Positions 1 through 11,726 of a stretch of DNA of 64,000 nucleotides are shown here, one piece after another. Every line of letters starts with the position of its first letter. Positions within the stretch are counted from its first letter, which is position 1. The DNA is from Theropithecus gelada (taxonomy: Eukaryota > Chordata > Mammalia > Primates > Cercopithecidae). Made by a program: the position numbers and the translations under genes. Where the stretch lies: assembly GCF_003255815.1 (NCBI RefSeq), contig NC_037681.1, positions 85,725,703 through 85,789,702 of the forward strand, given 5' to 3'. Below the pieces are notes generated by a model, which saw nothing but the letters and a program-made list of their open reading frames with translations, had not been told where the DNA came from and did no database searches.

Positions 1-209
1 AACAACCAGCTGGCTTTGTAGGTAGAGCTGAGATTTGAGCTGGGAGTCACTCCTGCAGGTCAGTGAGGCATAGGCCTCTTGTGTCACCCATACAGCTGTC
101 ACAAAGGGGGACTGTATTGCCAGCCCCTTCCCCGCACAGAATTGTGCATGGCTCATGCGTATGTATGTGCTACCTTGACTCCTGCTTGGATTAAGACCTA
201 GTATAAGCG

Positions 210-212
<3 letters not shown>

Positions 213-246
<34 letters not shown>
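213..246. repeat. (GT)n microsatellite
   Basis: About 17 uninterrupted GT units in a CEP68 intron. Likely length-polymorphic. Confidence 0.95.
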
Positions 247-247
<1 letters not shown>

Positions 248-443
248 CACATATTTTAACTGTGACTCATTTTCTCATATACTTGTATTTCGTCTTAACA
301 CGGGGGTTGCAGCAGCACATAAACCACACTAGCAGAGAATAAAATAATAAGTATAGGTATCAGGGTAAAGGAAAACTAAAGACAGTAAAATAGTAAATCC
401 AAGGGTAAAACTATCACTTCAAAATGGTAAAACACCAAGTTCT

Positions 444-585
444 GGCTGGGCACGGTGGCTCATACCTGTAATCTCAGTACTTTGGGAGACTGAGGCAGGT
501 TGATTGCTTGAGTTCGGGGGGGGTTTGAGACCAGCCTGGGCAAAATAGTGAGACCCTGTCTCTATTTCTGTTAAAAATTTAAAAA
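444..585 (+). mobile_element. Alu left monomer, truncated
   Basis: ggctgggcacggtggctca start, ending in an A/T-rich tail after the left arm. Poorly conserved, contains a G8 run. The intron sequence on either side (247-443, 586-650) shows nothing else. Confidence 0.8.
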
Positions 586-650
586 TTTATAAAAATCAGT
601 CAGCAGGTTCTACACCCTGTACTAAAGGTGGTCATGGATTTGACTTTACT

Positions 651-948
651 TTTTTTTTTCTCTTTTTTTTTTTGAGACAGAGTCTCTCCCTTATTGCCCA
701 GGCTGGAGTGCAATGGCATGATCTCGGCTCACCGCACCTCCAGGTTCAAGCGATTCTCCTGCCTCAGCCTCCCGAGTAGCTGGGATTATAGGCATGCACC
801 ACCACACCCGGCTAATTTTTGTATTTTTAGTAGAGACGAGGTTTCTCCATGTTGGTCAGGGTGGTCTCGAACTCCCGACCTCAGGTGATCCGCCCGCCTT
901 GGCCTCCCAGAGTGCTGGGATTACAGGTGTGAGCCACTGCACCTGGCC
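651..948 (-). mobile_element. Alu, full length
   Basis: Poly(T) head to acctggcc. Flanked by gacttta on both sides (target-site duplication). Confidence 0.95.
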
Positions 949-1513
949 GACTTTACACTTCTTAACTGCTAAAGGAACATCAAGAACACCAGCTTGGTAG
1001 CCAAGAGGGGAAATCAAATGAGTTGCTTGGGAAACTCACAGCTTCCCAGATGTTGAGGTAGTTACCCTTGTGGTCTGCATAGAGCGAGAACATGGAGGGA
1101 GGACCAGAGGTAGAGACAGTGGCTCTCTGCGGTCAGTTTAATGGCAGATCTCTTGTGGTCCATTAGAATGGAATAAATTCTGAGACTCCCATAGCCCTGA
1201 ATTAAAAGAGATACCCCATGAGGTGAGGGCGTTGGAAGAAGACCCTAACTCCAAGCTGTGAGCCAGCCTCTGTCAGGGAAGACGCTTCTGAAGTCAAACT
1301 AAACAGGAAAAACTACTGACTCTATTTACCTGGGTTCAAAGAAGCTGAAGTTAAACTGTTGCACTGTTATTTGGGGAATTCTGCAGACCTAGTGGGGTGA
1401 CTCTTCCACATTAGAGGGGAATAAGGCTACCCTGCATGCTGTGCTTTTCAAATAACTTTTACAAAACAATAGTAACGATGCTTCTTCCTTTTCTTCTTCT
1501 GGTACGCCTTAAG

Positions 1514-1610
1514 CAATTTAAGAAGGATATCGATGAACATCAGTCTCTGACGGAGAGTGTCTTACAGAAGGGGGAGATTCTTCTTCAGTGCCTGTTGGAG
1601 AACACCCCAG
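1514..1610 (+). CDS. CEP68: CEP68 penultimate coding exon
   Basis: A 97-base exon encoding QFKKDIDEHQSLTES through LLENTP plus the first base of a split Val codon. The acceptor AG at 1512-1513 follows a pyrimidine-rich run (cttcttccttttcttcttc). The donor at 1610/1611 reads CCCCAG|GTGAGA. The 3' boundary is firm. The 5' boundary is less so, because the frame stays open upstream and no other AG lies nearer the pyrimidine tract. Confidence 0.8.
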
Positions 1611-4600
1611 GTGAGATGCTTAAGGTTTTGGATTTAGCCAGAGCTTAATCCTTGTCAGCAGCAGGCCGAGGGACCGCACTATCCCTGGTAAGGAGCCGGT
1701 ACCGCAAGAGCCCCTGCCCACACCCAACTGCCTGAGATGCCCCATGCCCCACCGTCTGCCAGCTCCACGCGTCACTGCCCATCACTGCCCCTGCACACCT
1801 GCTTAGAGGCAGTCATGGTCATAAAACCAAACTAATTAGAAATTAGGTATTGAGCCTGCAAGAATGACGCTGTCTTTTGCTTCTCTTTTTGTATTTTTCT
1901 GGTGGTAGTCTGGGTAGGAATCCTAGTTTTAATCCACCAGCCCTTAGTTTGTGGCCAGGGTATTCACTGGGTATCCCTCCGGTTCCCCACCTTACCTAGC
2001 CCAGGTTGAATTCCTCTCTGACTATCTGCTTTGTGTCCTACTTTGGGGAAATGTTTGTTTCAGAAAAGGATTGTATTGCTCAAAAGTATCTGAGGACAGT
2101 CTGTCTGTCCTCAGGGAACAGACTGAATAAAGAACTGATGAGAGGGGACAGGGCGGCAGTAGTGTGCAAACCAAGCTTTTTTTGTTTTGTTTTGTTTTGT
2201 TTTGCTTTTGAGATGGAGTTTCGCTCTTGTTTCACAGGCTGGAGTGCACTGGTGCCATCTTGGCTCATGGCAACCTCCGCCTCCCGGATTCAAGTGATTC
2301 TCCTGCCTCAGCCTCCTGAGTAGCTGGAATTACAGGCATGCGCCACCACGCCCGGCTAATTTTGTATTTTTAGTAGAGACGGGGTTTCTCCATGTTGGTC
2401 AGGCTGGGCTCGAACTCCCGATCTCAGGTGATTCGCCTCCCTCAGCTTCTCAAAGTGCTGGGATTACAGGTGTGAGCCACTGCACCCGGCCAATTTTGTA
2501 GGATGGGTTCCCCATTTAGGAAAGTGAAAATCACAGACCTCAGGCATATATCTAAGCATGCTGGTGCCAAGGATATACAGTTCTTATTGTCTTTACAGGA
2601 TGAGGGCATGGGGGATGGGGACGTGATAGAGAGGATGAGCTAAGAGAATGGTAGGGTAAAGCCTTGAACTGATGGCAGCCCCTAATTTCCTGCAAGAGTG
2701 TAAATCAAATGCTGACAGAACCTGCCTATATTATGCCTCATTTTATGTTGTTTGAGTGAGATGGGATTTATACTGGAATCCAACCGCAGAAGCAAAGCTG
2801 GGCAGGTCCCACGGACTTGAGAGGCAGTGAGGAGGCGCTTTCCTGACCAGCATGGTGGGCAGGTACATACCATGGAGAAGCATATACAGCAGGATTTCTC
2901 AGTCTTGGTTCTTTTGCCATATTGGCTGCGTGATTTTGTGGGGGGTTGTCTTATGCATTGCAGGATGTTTAGCAGCACCCCGGCCCCACTAGATACCAGT
3001 AAATCCGTTTCCCCCACAGTTGTGAAGACCCAAAATGTTTCTACACGTTGCTAAGTGTACCCTGGGAAGAAAAATCTCTAGGGTTGACAGGCATCAGTGG
3101 ACAGGGACCACTGAACGGTTTTCAGCAGGTAATTGATTCTCTAATGTGAATTATGTGAGCTCTTTGCAATCCCCTGCCCTTTTAAGGCCTTTATTTTGGC
3201 TCTTCTGGCATTTTCACTAGGGTTCTTAGATTTTTTGGGGGGCAGAAATTCCATGTGCAAGGCTCCTTTGCTACATGTAAATTTACACCAGCATTTTACT
3301 GAAGCAGTTGGCACATCAGTGTTCTCCATTTAATCACAGCCCTGTGAGATGGACAGAGTTGTAGATTTGCCTCAGGCCACAGAAGAAGTGGCAGCCTGGC
3401 AGAGCCCCTGGGCACTGGCTTTCTGCAGCTTCCCAGCGTCTGGAGGTGCAGAGGCCTGAGCATCTCCTCTCTTCACGAAGGCCACGTGTAAAAGTAGGCC
3501 TCTAGACCGGGCGTGGTGGCTCACACCTCTAATCCCAGCACTTTGGGAGGCTGAGGTGGGCGGATCACCCGAGATCGGGAGTTCAAGACCAGCCTGACCA
3601 ACATAGAGAAACCCCGTCTCTACTAAAAATACAAAATTAGCTGGGCGTGGTGACACATGTCTGTAATCCCAGTTACTTGGGAGGCCGAGGAAGGTGAATC
3701 GCTTGAACCTGGGAGGTAGAGGTTACAGTGAGCCGAGATTGCGCCGCTGCACTCCAGCCTGGGCAACGAGCTAAACTCCTTTTCAAAAAAAAAAAAAAGT
3801 AGGCCTCTTAAAAGCTTCAGGTTTTTTGACCTTCACTTTCAAATCAATTTAATAATACTTTTCTGTGCTTAGTCCCACTTTGCTCTTCTCTCAAAGAGAT
3901 CTAGAGGTTTTTTACTGGCTTTGGGATTTTCTTTGGTTTTCAGATATGTATCCAGACTCTTTCAGATTGACACATAGCCCTTCCCCATCCATCTGCTTGA
4001 AATAATCAGGAATGTGGCTCTTTCCCCCTTGAGACTTCAGTGTCTCTCTCCAGCGGGTGCAAAACTTTTCTTCCACCAGGAGCACGCTGTCAAAGTCCAC
4101 AGAGCCAGCAGACGAACATGTTATTCCAGTCCTTCCCAACTTCTTTTATTTGGCCCCAACCAAACATTCTAACAGTCTAAATAAAAGTTCAAAAGTATCC
4201 GTGCGCGGTGGCTCACCCCTGTAATCTCAACACTTTGGGAGGCCAAAGTGGGCAGATCACCTGAGGTCAGGAGTTTGAGACCAGCCTGGCCAACCTGGCG
4301 AAACCCCATCTCTACTAAAAGTACAAAAATTAGCCAGGCGTGGTGACGGGCACCTGTAATCCCAGCTACTCAGGAGGCTGAGGCAGGAGAATTGCTTAAA
4401 CCCGGGAAGCAGAGGTTGCAGTGAGCTGAGATCATGTCACTGTATTCCAGCCTGGGTGACAAGAGTAAGACTCCATCTCAAAATAAATAAATAAATGAAA
4501 GTTAAAAAACAAAGGTCCCTGAACCAATAAAGGTTTCTGTGACATCGCACAAGAAGACTGGGCAAAGGTCTCATGAGACTGGAGGGGTTAGCCAGCTGCA

Positions 4601-6532
4601 GTGGCTCACGCCTGTAATCCCAGCACTTTGGGAGGCCAAGGTGGGTGGATCACCTGAGGTCAGGAGTTCGAGACCAGGCTGGCCAACATGACAAAACCCC
4701 GTCTCTACTAAAAATACAAAAAGTAGCCAGACGTGGTGGTGGACGCCAGTAATTCCAACTACTCAGGAAATGAGGCAAGAGAATCGCTTGAACCTGGGAG
4801 GTGGAGGTTGTAGTGAGCCGAGATCGCGCCACTGCACTCCAGCCTGGGTGACAGAGTGAGACTCCGTCTCAAAAAAAAAAACAAAAAGAAAAAAAAGAGG
4901 GGTAGAACCCAGCCCAGCCACCCTTACAGCCAAGCTTTACCGTGCGCTCTGACTGCAGTCCTCTGCCACACTTCGCCAACTCTTTTTGTGGGACAGCACT
5001 TTGCCCTGATGACACTGCATCGATGTGGCTTCACTAGGCAAAGATCTTGATACAGCCAGCCTGTGTTCCTTCTCCTTCCACCCATCCAGTCAGCAATGTC
5101 TGCAGATAGGCAGCTTCCCCTTTCCTTTCCTCTACTGACAGATGTTACAGCTGTGGCAGGAAACTAGGGAGAGTATTAGCACAGCTGATAAAGGCGCAGG
5201 AAACTAAGACAGCCTTTGTGCTTAACAAAAATAAATTTTTGAAAAGAGAAAAAAGCCTGCTGTGTGTGATGCACTCTGACCCTAGCCCATCCCTTCCTCA
5301 CATGAACAATTCTGACACTGTGGGAATGAATCTTCCTTAGCCTGCTCTCAGGTCATTTTTTTGTTTTGTTTTGTTTTGTTTTTGAGACAGAGTTTCACCC
5401 TTGTTGCCCAGGCTGGAGTACAATGGCACAATCTTGGCTCACTGCAACCTCTGCCTCCTGGGTTCAAGCGATTCTCCTGACTCAGCCTCCCGAGTAGCTG
5501 GGATTACAGGCATGCGCCACCACGCCTGGCTAATTTTGTATTTTTAGGAGAGACGGGGTTTTTCTATGTTGGTCAGGCTGGTCTCAAACTCCCGACCTCA
5601 GGCGATCTACCCACCTTGGCCTCCCAAAGTGTTGGGATTACAGGCATGAGCCACCACGCCTGGCCAGGTCATTTTCTTTTTCAGTCTATTCACTGGGGCC
5701 CTACAAAAAAGGGGTCTCAAGCACTCCCAAATCTATTACCAGACCACCCATGTGAAGTAACATTCCTCCCAGCCAATAGAAACTGATGGACCTGGTAGCA
5801 GGGGTAAGCATCTGAACCTTGGCATGTCGCTTTATTTCATTTAAGCCCAACAGGATCTGGATGTGCCCTTATAGAGATACCTGTCTTACCTCTAAAGTCA
5901 GGTAATACTAGCCATCAGAGAACCATGTCTCTGTGCCCGTCTGTAAATTATGCAATTTCAAAGTGAAGTCAGTGAATTCTTTTCTCAGCTTTTTTTTTTT
6001 TTTTGAGACGGAGTCTCGCTCTGTCGCCCAGGCTGGAATGCAGTGGCCGGATCTCAGCTCACTGCAAGCTCCACCTCCCGGGTTTACGCCATTCTCCTGC
6101 CTCAGCCTCCCGCTTTTCTCAGCTTTAATCAGAAGTTAACAACATAGGTTCTCCAGTGCAACAGAAGTCCCTGGAGAATCCTTGTTGTAGGAATTATGTT
6201 GTAGGAATCCTTGTTGTAGGCCTTTAAAAAGGCCATTCAGAAACTACTGCCAGGTCCTACTTTGTGCAAAATACTACACCCTGTATGTTCTTTTGAAAAT
6301 GCTAAGGACAACACTTGCGTGGGTTTTGTTTCTAGTTTAATTTCTTTGAACCTCATTGTTAGTTTTAGAGGATGTCCTTGGGAGGATCGCAAAGCAGTCT
6401 GGTGAGCTGGAGAGCCACGCAGATCGCCTGTATGACTCTATCTTGGCCTCTGTGGACACGCTTGCTGGCTGCACCCTTATCCCTGACAAAAAGCGCATGG
6501 CGGCAATGGAGCACCCATGTGAAGGGGTTTAA
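1514..6532 (+). CDS. CEP68: CEP68 (centrosomal protein 68), 3' coding end, partial gene
   Basis: C-terminal part of CEP68, a protein of the fibrous linker that keeps the two centrosomes together in interphase and is lost in mitosis (family knowledge). Two coding exons are visible: 1514-1610 and 6363-6532. Together they give 88 residues that begin QFKKDIDEHQSLTES and end MEHPCEGV before TAA at 6530-6532. The split codon (G at 1610, TT at 6363-6364) makes Val, giving the join ENTP-VLEDVLGR. The segment is helical and charged, in keeping with the spectrin-like C-terminal region of the family. Earlier exons lie left of the window. The gene converges on RAB1A, with overlapping 3' UTRs. Identification rests on my recall of the protein's C-terminus, not on a search. 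Confidence 0.88.
2177..2491 (-). mobile_element. Alu, full length, (TTTTG)n tail
   Basis: Complete dimer in reverse. The tail has become a TTTTG pentamer repeat. Confidence 0.95.
2885..3085 (-). mobile_element. MER5A-like hAT DNA transposon remnant
   Basis: Internal text ttgcaggatgtttagcagca, then cactagataccagta and ttgtgaagacccaaaatg, matches the MER5A (non-autonomous hAT-Charlie) consensus in reverse as I remember it. Ancient and diverged. Confidence 0.75.
3504..3798 (+). mobile_element. Alu, full length
   Basis: Flanked by a duplicated target close to aaagtaggcctct on both sides. Confidence 0.95.
4199..4497 (+). mobile_element. Alu, (AAAT)n tail
   Basis: Complete dimer. The tail is now AAAT repeats. 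Flanks share aaagtt. Confidence 0.93.
4590..4896 (+). mobile_element. Alu, full length
   Basis: Flanked by gaggggt(t/a)a on both sides. Confidence 0.95.
5360..5665 (-). mobile_element. Alu, full length, (TTTTG)n tail
   Basis: Flanked by caggtcatttt (5') and caggtcatttt (3'). Confidence 0.95.
5991..6112 (-). mobile_element. 5'-truncated AluY, Old World monkey type
   Basis: Only the 3' 120 bases of the element are present. They carry the ccggatctcagctcactgc variant and are flanked by a perfect 14-base duplication, cttttctcagcttt. It is therefore a genuine truncated insertion and not a later deletion. Confidence 0.93.
6363..6532 (+). CDS. CEP68: CEP68 last coding exon (to stop codon)
   Basis: Starts after the acceptor attgttAG at 6361-6362 and encodes (V)LEDVLGRIAKQSGELES and onward to HPCEGV, with TAA at 6530-6532. 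A second AG at 6367-6368 would delete Val-Leu-Glu and break the expected protein, so I chose the upstream site. The exon itself runs to 6536, where CTG|GTGAGT is a strong donor. Confidence 0.88.
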
Positions 6533-6536
6533 CCTG
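6533..6536 (+). other. CEP68: CEP68 3' UTR, first 4 bases before the final intron
   Basis: The four bases after TAA (cctg) end at the GTGAGT donor. The stop codon is therefore 4 bases from the last exon junction, too close to trigger nonsense-mediated decay. Confidence 0.7.
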
Positions 6537-7470
6537 GTGAGTAGAGGAACTCAAGAAGAAAATTTGCCCACCAACCCTGCTATAACAGTTGGCCACTACT
6601 TAGAAGCTTGTTAAGCCAAGAACTATTATTGAAACAAATGAGATACTGGAAGAAGAAAGCCAATGTTACTAAAAAAGGAGTTGCTGGTTTTCCTATGGTA
6701 ATGGTAGGCTCACTGTGGTACTTTCCATTACTGTTCACCCCTGCTGCCTGCTGAGGATGAGGGTGCCTCTGTGCTGCCATTTCTGTGGCACTTTCTTCAC
6801 CGTCAACCCTGCCATCCCAAGACAAGAGCAGCAAAACTTAGCTATATACCTACTTTATTTCTGCACAGGTACACTTTTCCAGTATGGGGCCATGACCTGG
6901 CCGCCCCTGTTCTGCAGGATCTTCTCCCCAGCTCATTTGGTACTCCAAGCATCTCTGACAGCACCAAGTGCCCAGAGAAACCCAGGGTTACTCATAACTT
7001 TGCACCACCACTCCCCTGCCCTGCACAAAGGGTCTCCATATATCTCCCATACCACTCCCTTCCAAGAAGGCTAGGGGGATGAAGGGGTTAAGACACCTTG
7101 GAGACTTAACAGGTAGTACAACTTTCTTTTGCTCCCTTGAGAAAGTCAAACAGAATGACAGAAAAGGAGCTAGGAGAGCACGGGTGGGTGTGTCCACCAG
7201 AGTTGCTACTGCCAATGCTTTTCATAATTCCGCAATTGGACTGTACTTTCTCTGAAACATCCTCTCCTACAACAAAATGTGTGTGGTGTTTAACTCGTAG
7301 ATTTTCTAGGTGAGCACTATAGATATGTTAAGAGCAGGAAGTCCCTGTATTTTTTAGCAGAGCAACTGTGAGAAGTCATCTTGATTCTAAAATGAATGCA
7401 GGGGACTGCTGTTGTCGTTTCTTCCTCTACAACATTATGCCTGTAACAAATGCTGCCTTTTCTCTTTCAG
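6537..7470 (+). other. CEP68: CEP68 3'-UTR intron (934 bases)
   Basis: Donor CTG|GTGAGT at 6536/6537. The acceptor is a long pyrimidine run (tgccttttctctttcAG) ending at 7470. Both sites are near-consensus. The body is unique sequence with no repeat or gene that I recognise, although it holds overlapping open frames at 6715-7082 that have no start context or family resemblance. Confidence 0.7.
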
Positions 7471-9045
7471 GCATTTTCTCAGGCAGAGATGCAACCTGTC
7501 GGCCAAACACTGGTTGGTGAGAAAAAAAACCTTCAAGAAGTCCTTGCCAGAGCCATTCAACACCGAAGTCAAGGGGGAAACCTTCAATACACTAGCTTTA
7601 AAATGCCTTTCTCCTCCCTGAATGGAGGGCTGAGTTACTATTTTCATTTACAATGAATCCTTCCAAACTAAGGTTTTCCTTTTGGTGCTTCTCCACAAAG
7701 AGTGTGTAGCTTTGCAATTTTTGATAAAATAAGACGTGTTGCCTTCCCCTCTATCCCATTAAAAAAGAGCAGATAAAGCTCAGACTATTCCACCTGGTAA
7801 GGTCATTTACCAAGGGCTGGTAGGAGGTTCCGAATACTCGATACTCTCAGGCATGCAAGAGGACCTAAGAGACTGAAAACAGTGAATGGTTGGCCAGAAA
7901 CCTTGGGTCTTCTCATAAAAGGAAATTTGAGCTTGTCAATCCCTCTTTGAAGATTTAGGTAGAAGAGATTTTTAACCCTTTGTCTGCAAAAGAAAAAGGG
8001 TTAAATGAAGCACCTCTACAGATTACTTTGGGAGATTACAACACCTTTTGCCATCTTCAGGGCTTACGTCTTTACTTTCTTGGCTAACCAGTTTCTTAGA
8101 AGAAAATGTGTCAGGGACTTGGGGATCTGCAGTCGTGCTTTAGCATGGCTGTGGAGCTAATTATCAAGCTTAAAGGGTACCTTTGGGGGGACTCCTCCCT
8201 TCACTCCTAGTCTCCCTTGGAAGAGCAGTCCAGGCTCAGGGAAGGGAATGGATGGGATGACACAGTAAGTACGGAAACTGAAGCTGTCAATAGTGAAGGA
8301 AAAAGGGGAATTCCTTGTTGCTTTGGCATTGACACATAAGTACTTTGATAGAAGAAAAAAAAAAACACTATGGATCAACCATTCGAAGCATCAATTCTAT
8401 AGTTTTTTGAAGCAAGATGATCGGTTATTGCTGGTAACTGCAGATTCTACAGAAAAGCACTTTTAAAGTTCTGTTGGGCAATGAATGAACCTGGAAGGAG
8501 GAAATCACAGTAACAATGGAAACTAAAGTCCTATTATTAATGTGACTTTTCTGCTTCAGAATCTCTGAGACTTTATAGTCACTGGAAAATAGCCATTAAA
8601 TTCTTTAAAGATTAGCTCTTCAACAGTAGCTACATATAAAATGCAGTATTTCAAGTGCCTGATGCTGCTGTGGTATGCTTTATCGTAATGCTTAAGGGCA
8701 TGATCAGAATTAAAATGTCTTCTGAGTTTGCCATATTAATCTTAGTTCCATACACAGTGAGACTTTAAAAGAGAAAAATTACTCTAGCAAATAATTGTCA
8801 ATTATAAACCTGTATGTAAAAATTCTTGAAAACCTAGAATTGGCTAAAAAGGTAGAGATGTCTGATGGCCTCTTAAATTGATATAGTTTACCTTCTCTTA
8901 GATGTATATTTATAAGTAGGAACATGCCCTTCCATTGAGTATGTTACTGAATAGCCCTTAGGAAATTAAACCCATTTATTTACTAATATTTGACAGGCAC
9001 GGAAGTGTATTAGCATAAAAATTGGAGATGAAAACCCTACAGAAT

Positions 9046-9350
9046 GGCCGGGCGCGGTGGCTGAAGCCTGTAATCCCAGCACTTTGGGAGGCCGAGACGG
9101 GCGGATCACGAGGTCAGGAGATCGAGACCATCCTGGCTAACACGGTGAAACCCCGTCTCTATTAAATACAAAAAAAAAAAAAAACTAGCCGGGCGAGGTG
9201 GCGGGCGCCTGTAGTCCCAGCTACTTGGGAGGCTGAGGCCGGAGAATGGCGTGAACCCGGGAGGCGGAGCTTGCAGTGAGCTGAGATCCGGCCACTGCAC
9301 TCCAGCCTGGGTGACAGAGTGAGACTCCGTCTCAAAAAAAAAAAAAAAAA
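9046..9350 (+). mobile_element. AluY, Old World monkey type, in CEP68 3' UTR
   Basis: Full-length young AluY with gagatccggccactgcac and a long pure A tail. Perfect 15-base target duplication gaaaaccctacagaa at 9030-9044 and 9351-9365. It would be transcribed in the sense direction in the CEP68 mRNA. Confidence 0.96.
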
Positions 9351-10700
9351 GAAAACCCTACAGAAACAAACTGGCCAATATTATACTAATTGAATGCAGA
9401 ATGTGGCATTCTGTTCCTTCCCATTCAACCAATGATCAGCTTCAACTGACCAGAAGTTTCACAGAATGTTACACAATACCCTGTTTCCCAAGAAAGTGCT
9501 TACCTTACCTAGAGATGATCTAAGATATTTTTGTTCATCCTCTGAATAAGGTGTGACTAAGCGGTGCTAACTCCCTGGACCTGGCTGTGAATGCTGCTGA
9601 AGAGTATCAACACAACTGTTAATTATACCGCCCTGCTTTAAGTTTAAGACTTCCCTTAAAACTCAAGCTGAAATTGTTTCAGCCTAGTAAGATGCTGCCA
9701 GCAGCATTTCTATGAGCAAACATGGCCAAGTTAGAGTCAAGTAGCTGAGCTTGCTAATTGCACTGTGGTGCCACACTGGAATAACTTAGTAGTCCCTTAA
9801 AATTAATGGAAGTTGAATCCACAGGGAAGTGATGATACTCAAAGCTGGATCCGCAGTTTCAAGATCTGGGTTCTTGGAGATCGATGGGTAAGCTCAGCAA
9901 ATGGAAGACGATGTCAATACAGGGCTATTGTGAAGCTCAGGTAGGAATGGAACACAAAGGTTTGATGTAAGATACGCTGGAAAGGCAAGATATAGGCTAA
10001 GGGAAATTCAATCCAGGGTGAAAGAATAGGAAATTACTGCTCGGACCACAATGACTGTCATTCTGAAAGGATTTCACAGTGTGCAGCTGCTTAGATTTAA
10101 GAACACTCTTCACTATGTAAACTAATTTACAGCAGCACCTTATATTTAGAACAAGTGATAATTCCCTTTACTAAGTGAACAGATTATTAAAGCCCATAGC
10201 AGCCTTGAACCGTTTGTACTTGAAAATGTGGGTATAAAGGGGAATATATTTTTTCCAGAACCGCATTTATTGGCATACACATAGAAGCAGATCTTGCAGC
10301 ATGCTAAAATTTGTTGTAAATCCCAATCTTTACTGCCATGGGAAAAGCTGGAATTTTCTAAACTTAAGTCTGTAAATATGCTCATCTTAAGTTCATGTAA
10401 TGTTTCCGCTAACTCACCAAGAATAAGCTGACGATTTAAACAACTTTTACTGTATAAAACTGAAGTGCACGGCATGGCATCACAATATCTTGACATTCGT
10501 TTTGTGTCATTTTGCTACTTTAGAAAATAGTTTCTGAACTCTTTCCCCCTTTATACTGTATTAAGGCAGAAACAAAACTTTTGAAGCATTAAAGATCTTC
10601 ACCAAAATAACTATTGGTAACTTCAGGAATTTGTCGGTTGCCTTACGTGAGGATGAATAGATCCACCAAGCACGCCTATAATACAAAGTAAACTATGATT

Positions 10701-10742
10701 TTTATTGTGAAATTTTCATAGATGGAAAATTGAATATTTATT
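10701..10742 (-). terminator. RAB1A: RAB1A distal poly(A) signals (two AATAAA)
   Basis: TTTATT on the plus strand at 10701-10706 and 10737-10742. Either would place cleavage at about 10675-10720. Confidence 0.6.
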
Positions 10743-10815
10743 CTGTCCATTTCATTTTACAATTATCTTACCACTTATTTTTGTACCATGTATTTCAATT
10801 GCCTGTTTAGTGAAA

Positions 10816-10821
10816 AATAAA
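10816..10821 (+). terminator. CEP68: CEP68 poly(A) signal AATAAA
   Basis: Canonical hexamer, followed about 25-40 bases later by a T/GT-rich element (tttttggcttgtgttt) of the kind found downstream of cleavage sites. ATTAAA at 10823-10828 is an overlapping second choice. Confidence 0.65.
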
Positions 10822-11720
10822 AATTAAAAAACCTATTAATTTTTGGCTTGTGTTTAGCTTAAATTTTATCATTAAATTAAGGAGCCCACAACAAAATATG
10901 TTGCCAGCAGCCATATCCCAAGCCCCTGTGTGAAGAATGTTTTGGCTGCTATTTCAACCTAAGGAAACAACCTTTGACCTCAGTCACCTTAAAATGCCAG
11001 TGTGGGCAGATTTTTTATTCCTCACAATTAAAAAACAAAGACCCCTAGGATCTTGAAGGTCCTATTTCAGAAAATCTTCACACATGCAAAATGTCACCAA
11101 AATAAATACATTTCCCTCAATTATCATTACCACCCAGTATTCATGTTTTAATTTTTAGGGATATAATTTCTAAAATTAGAGAAATCAAATTTCCTGCTTC
11201 CTATTTTAATGCTTAAACCCTCCCTCCAACACCAAGTTAAGCAACTGTGGAGGATAAAATAGTTGAATCTGACTGAAAGCATGGAAGAAAAACATTAGCA
11301 CACATTAGTCTGATCATTTGCCAATTAGGAAAGGTGCTGCTTTCTACCTCTACCACAGATGCATTTGTGAAATGATCAATGAAGCCATTTCAAATGGTTT
11401 TAGAGAAGGATCAGAGATAATGGGCTAGATAGCATATATTCTAAACTTGTTTTCCATATAGTTTGAGCTCCCTGAACCACTGAAGTTGGTTAAATCCCTA
11501 CACAGCACAGAAGCCTCTCTAGGTCATGTTATTGGGCGTATTATCTAGAAAGCAAATACTGGATGCTGCTCTAAGATAGGTCTAGAATACCTTAGTTTGC
11601 ATTGTGCACACACAAATGGCTGTGTTGAATATAATGCAAGGCTCTATTTCCCTTTAACCATAAGAATTAAAACAATACTTATCACCATACAGTTTGATAT
11701 TACTTCCAATAAGTACAATA

Positions 11721-11726
11721 TTTATT
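11721..11726 (-). terminator. RAB1A: RAB1A candidate proximal poly(A) signal
   Basis: TTTATT on the plus strand, about 590 bases past the stop codon. Use of this site would give a short-UTR mRNA that does not overlap CEP68. Confidence 0.45.

Larger units (their letters stand above)
1611..6362 (+). other. CEP68: CEP68 intron between the last two coding exons (4,752 bases)
   Basis: GT at 1611 to AG at 6362. It contains a MER5A remnant, six Alus (2177 to 6112) and unique sequence. The unique stretches 1611-2176, 2492-2884, 3086-3503, 3799-4198, 4897-5359 and 5666-5990 show no recognisable exon or RNA gene. Confidence 0.8.
7471..10838 (+). other. CEP68: CEP68 terminal exon, 3' UTR
   Basis: About 3.4 kb of AT-rich, stop-rich sequence from the acceptor at 7470 to just after the poly(A) signal AATAAA at 10816-10821. 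It is unique sequence except for the AluY at 9046-9350. Its last 120-160 bases lie opposite the end of the RAB1A 3' UTR. The length suits a long 3' UTR. The exact cleavage site is inferred. Confidence 0.65.

Noticed and set aside
6715..7082. Overlapping 119- and 103-codon frames in the CEP68 3'-UTR intron
   Set aside because: They lie in two frames at once with no homology that I recognise. Chance frames in Pro/Leu-rich unique sequence.
10146..10496. 116-codon minus-strand open frame in the overlap region
   Set aside because: It lies opposite the CEP68 3' UTR beyond the RAB1A end, has no family features, and is AT-rich sequence where such frames arise by chance.
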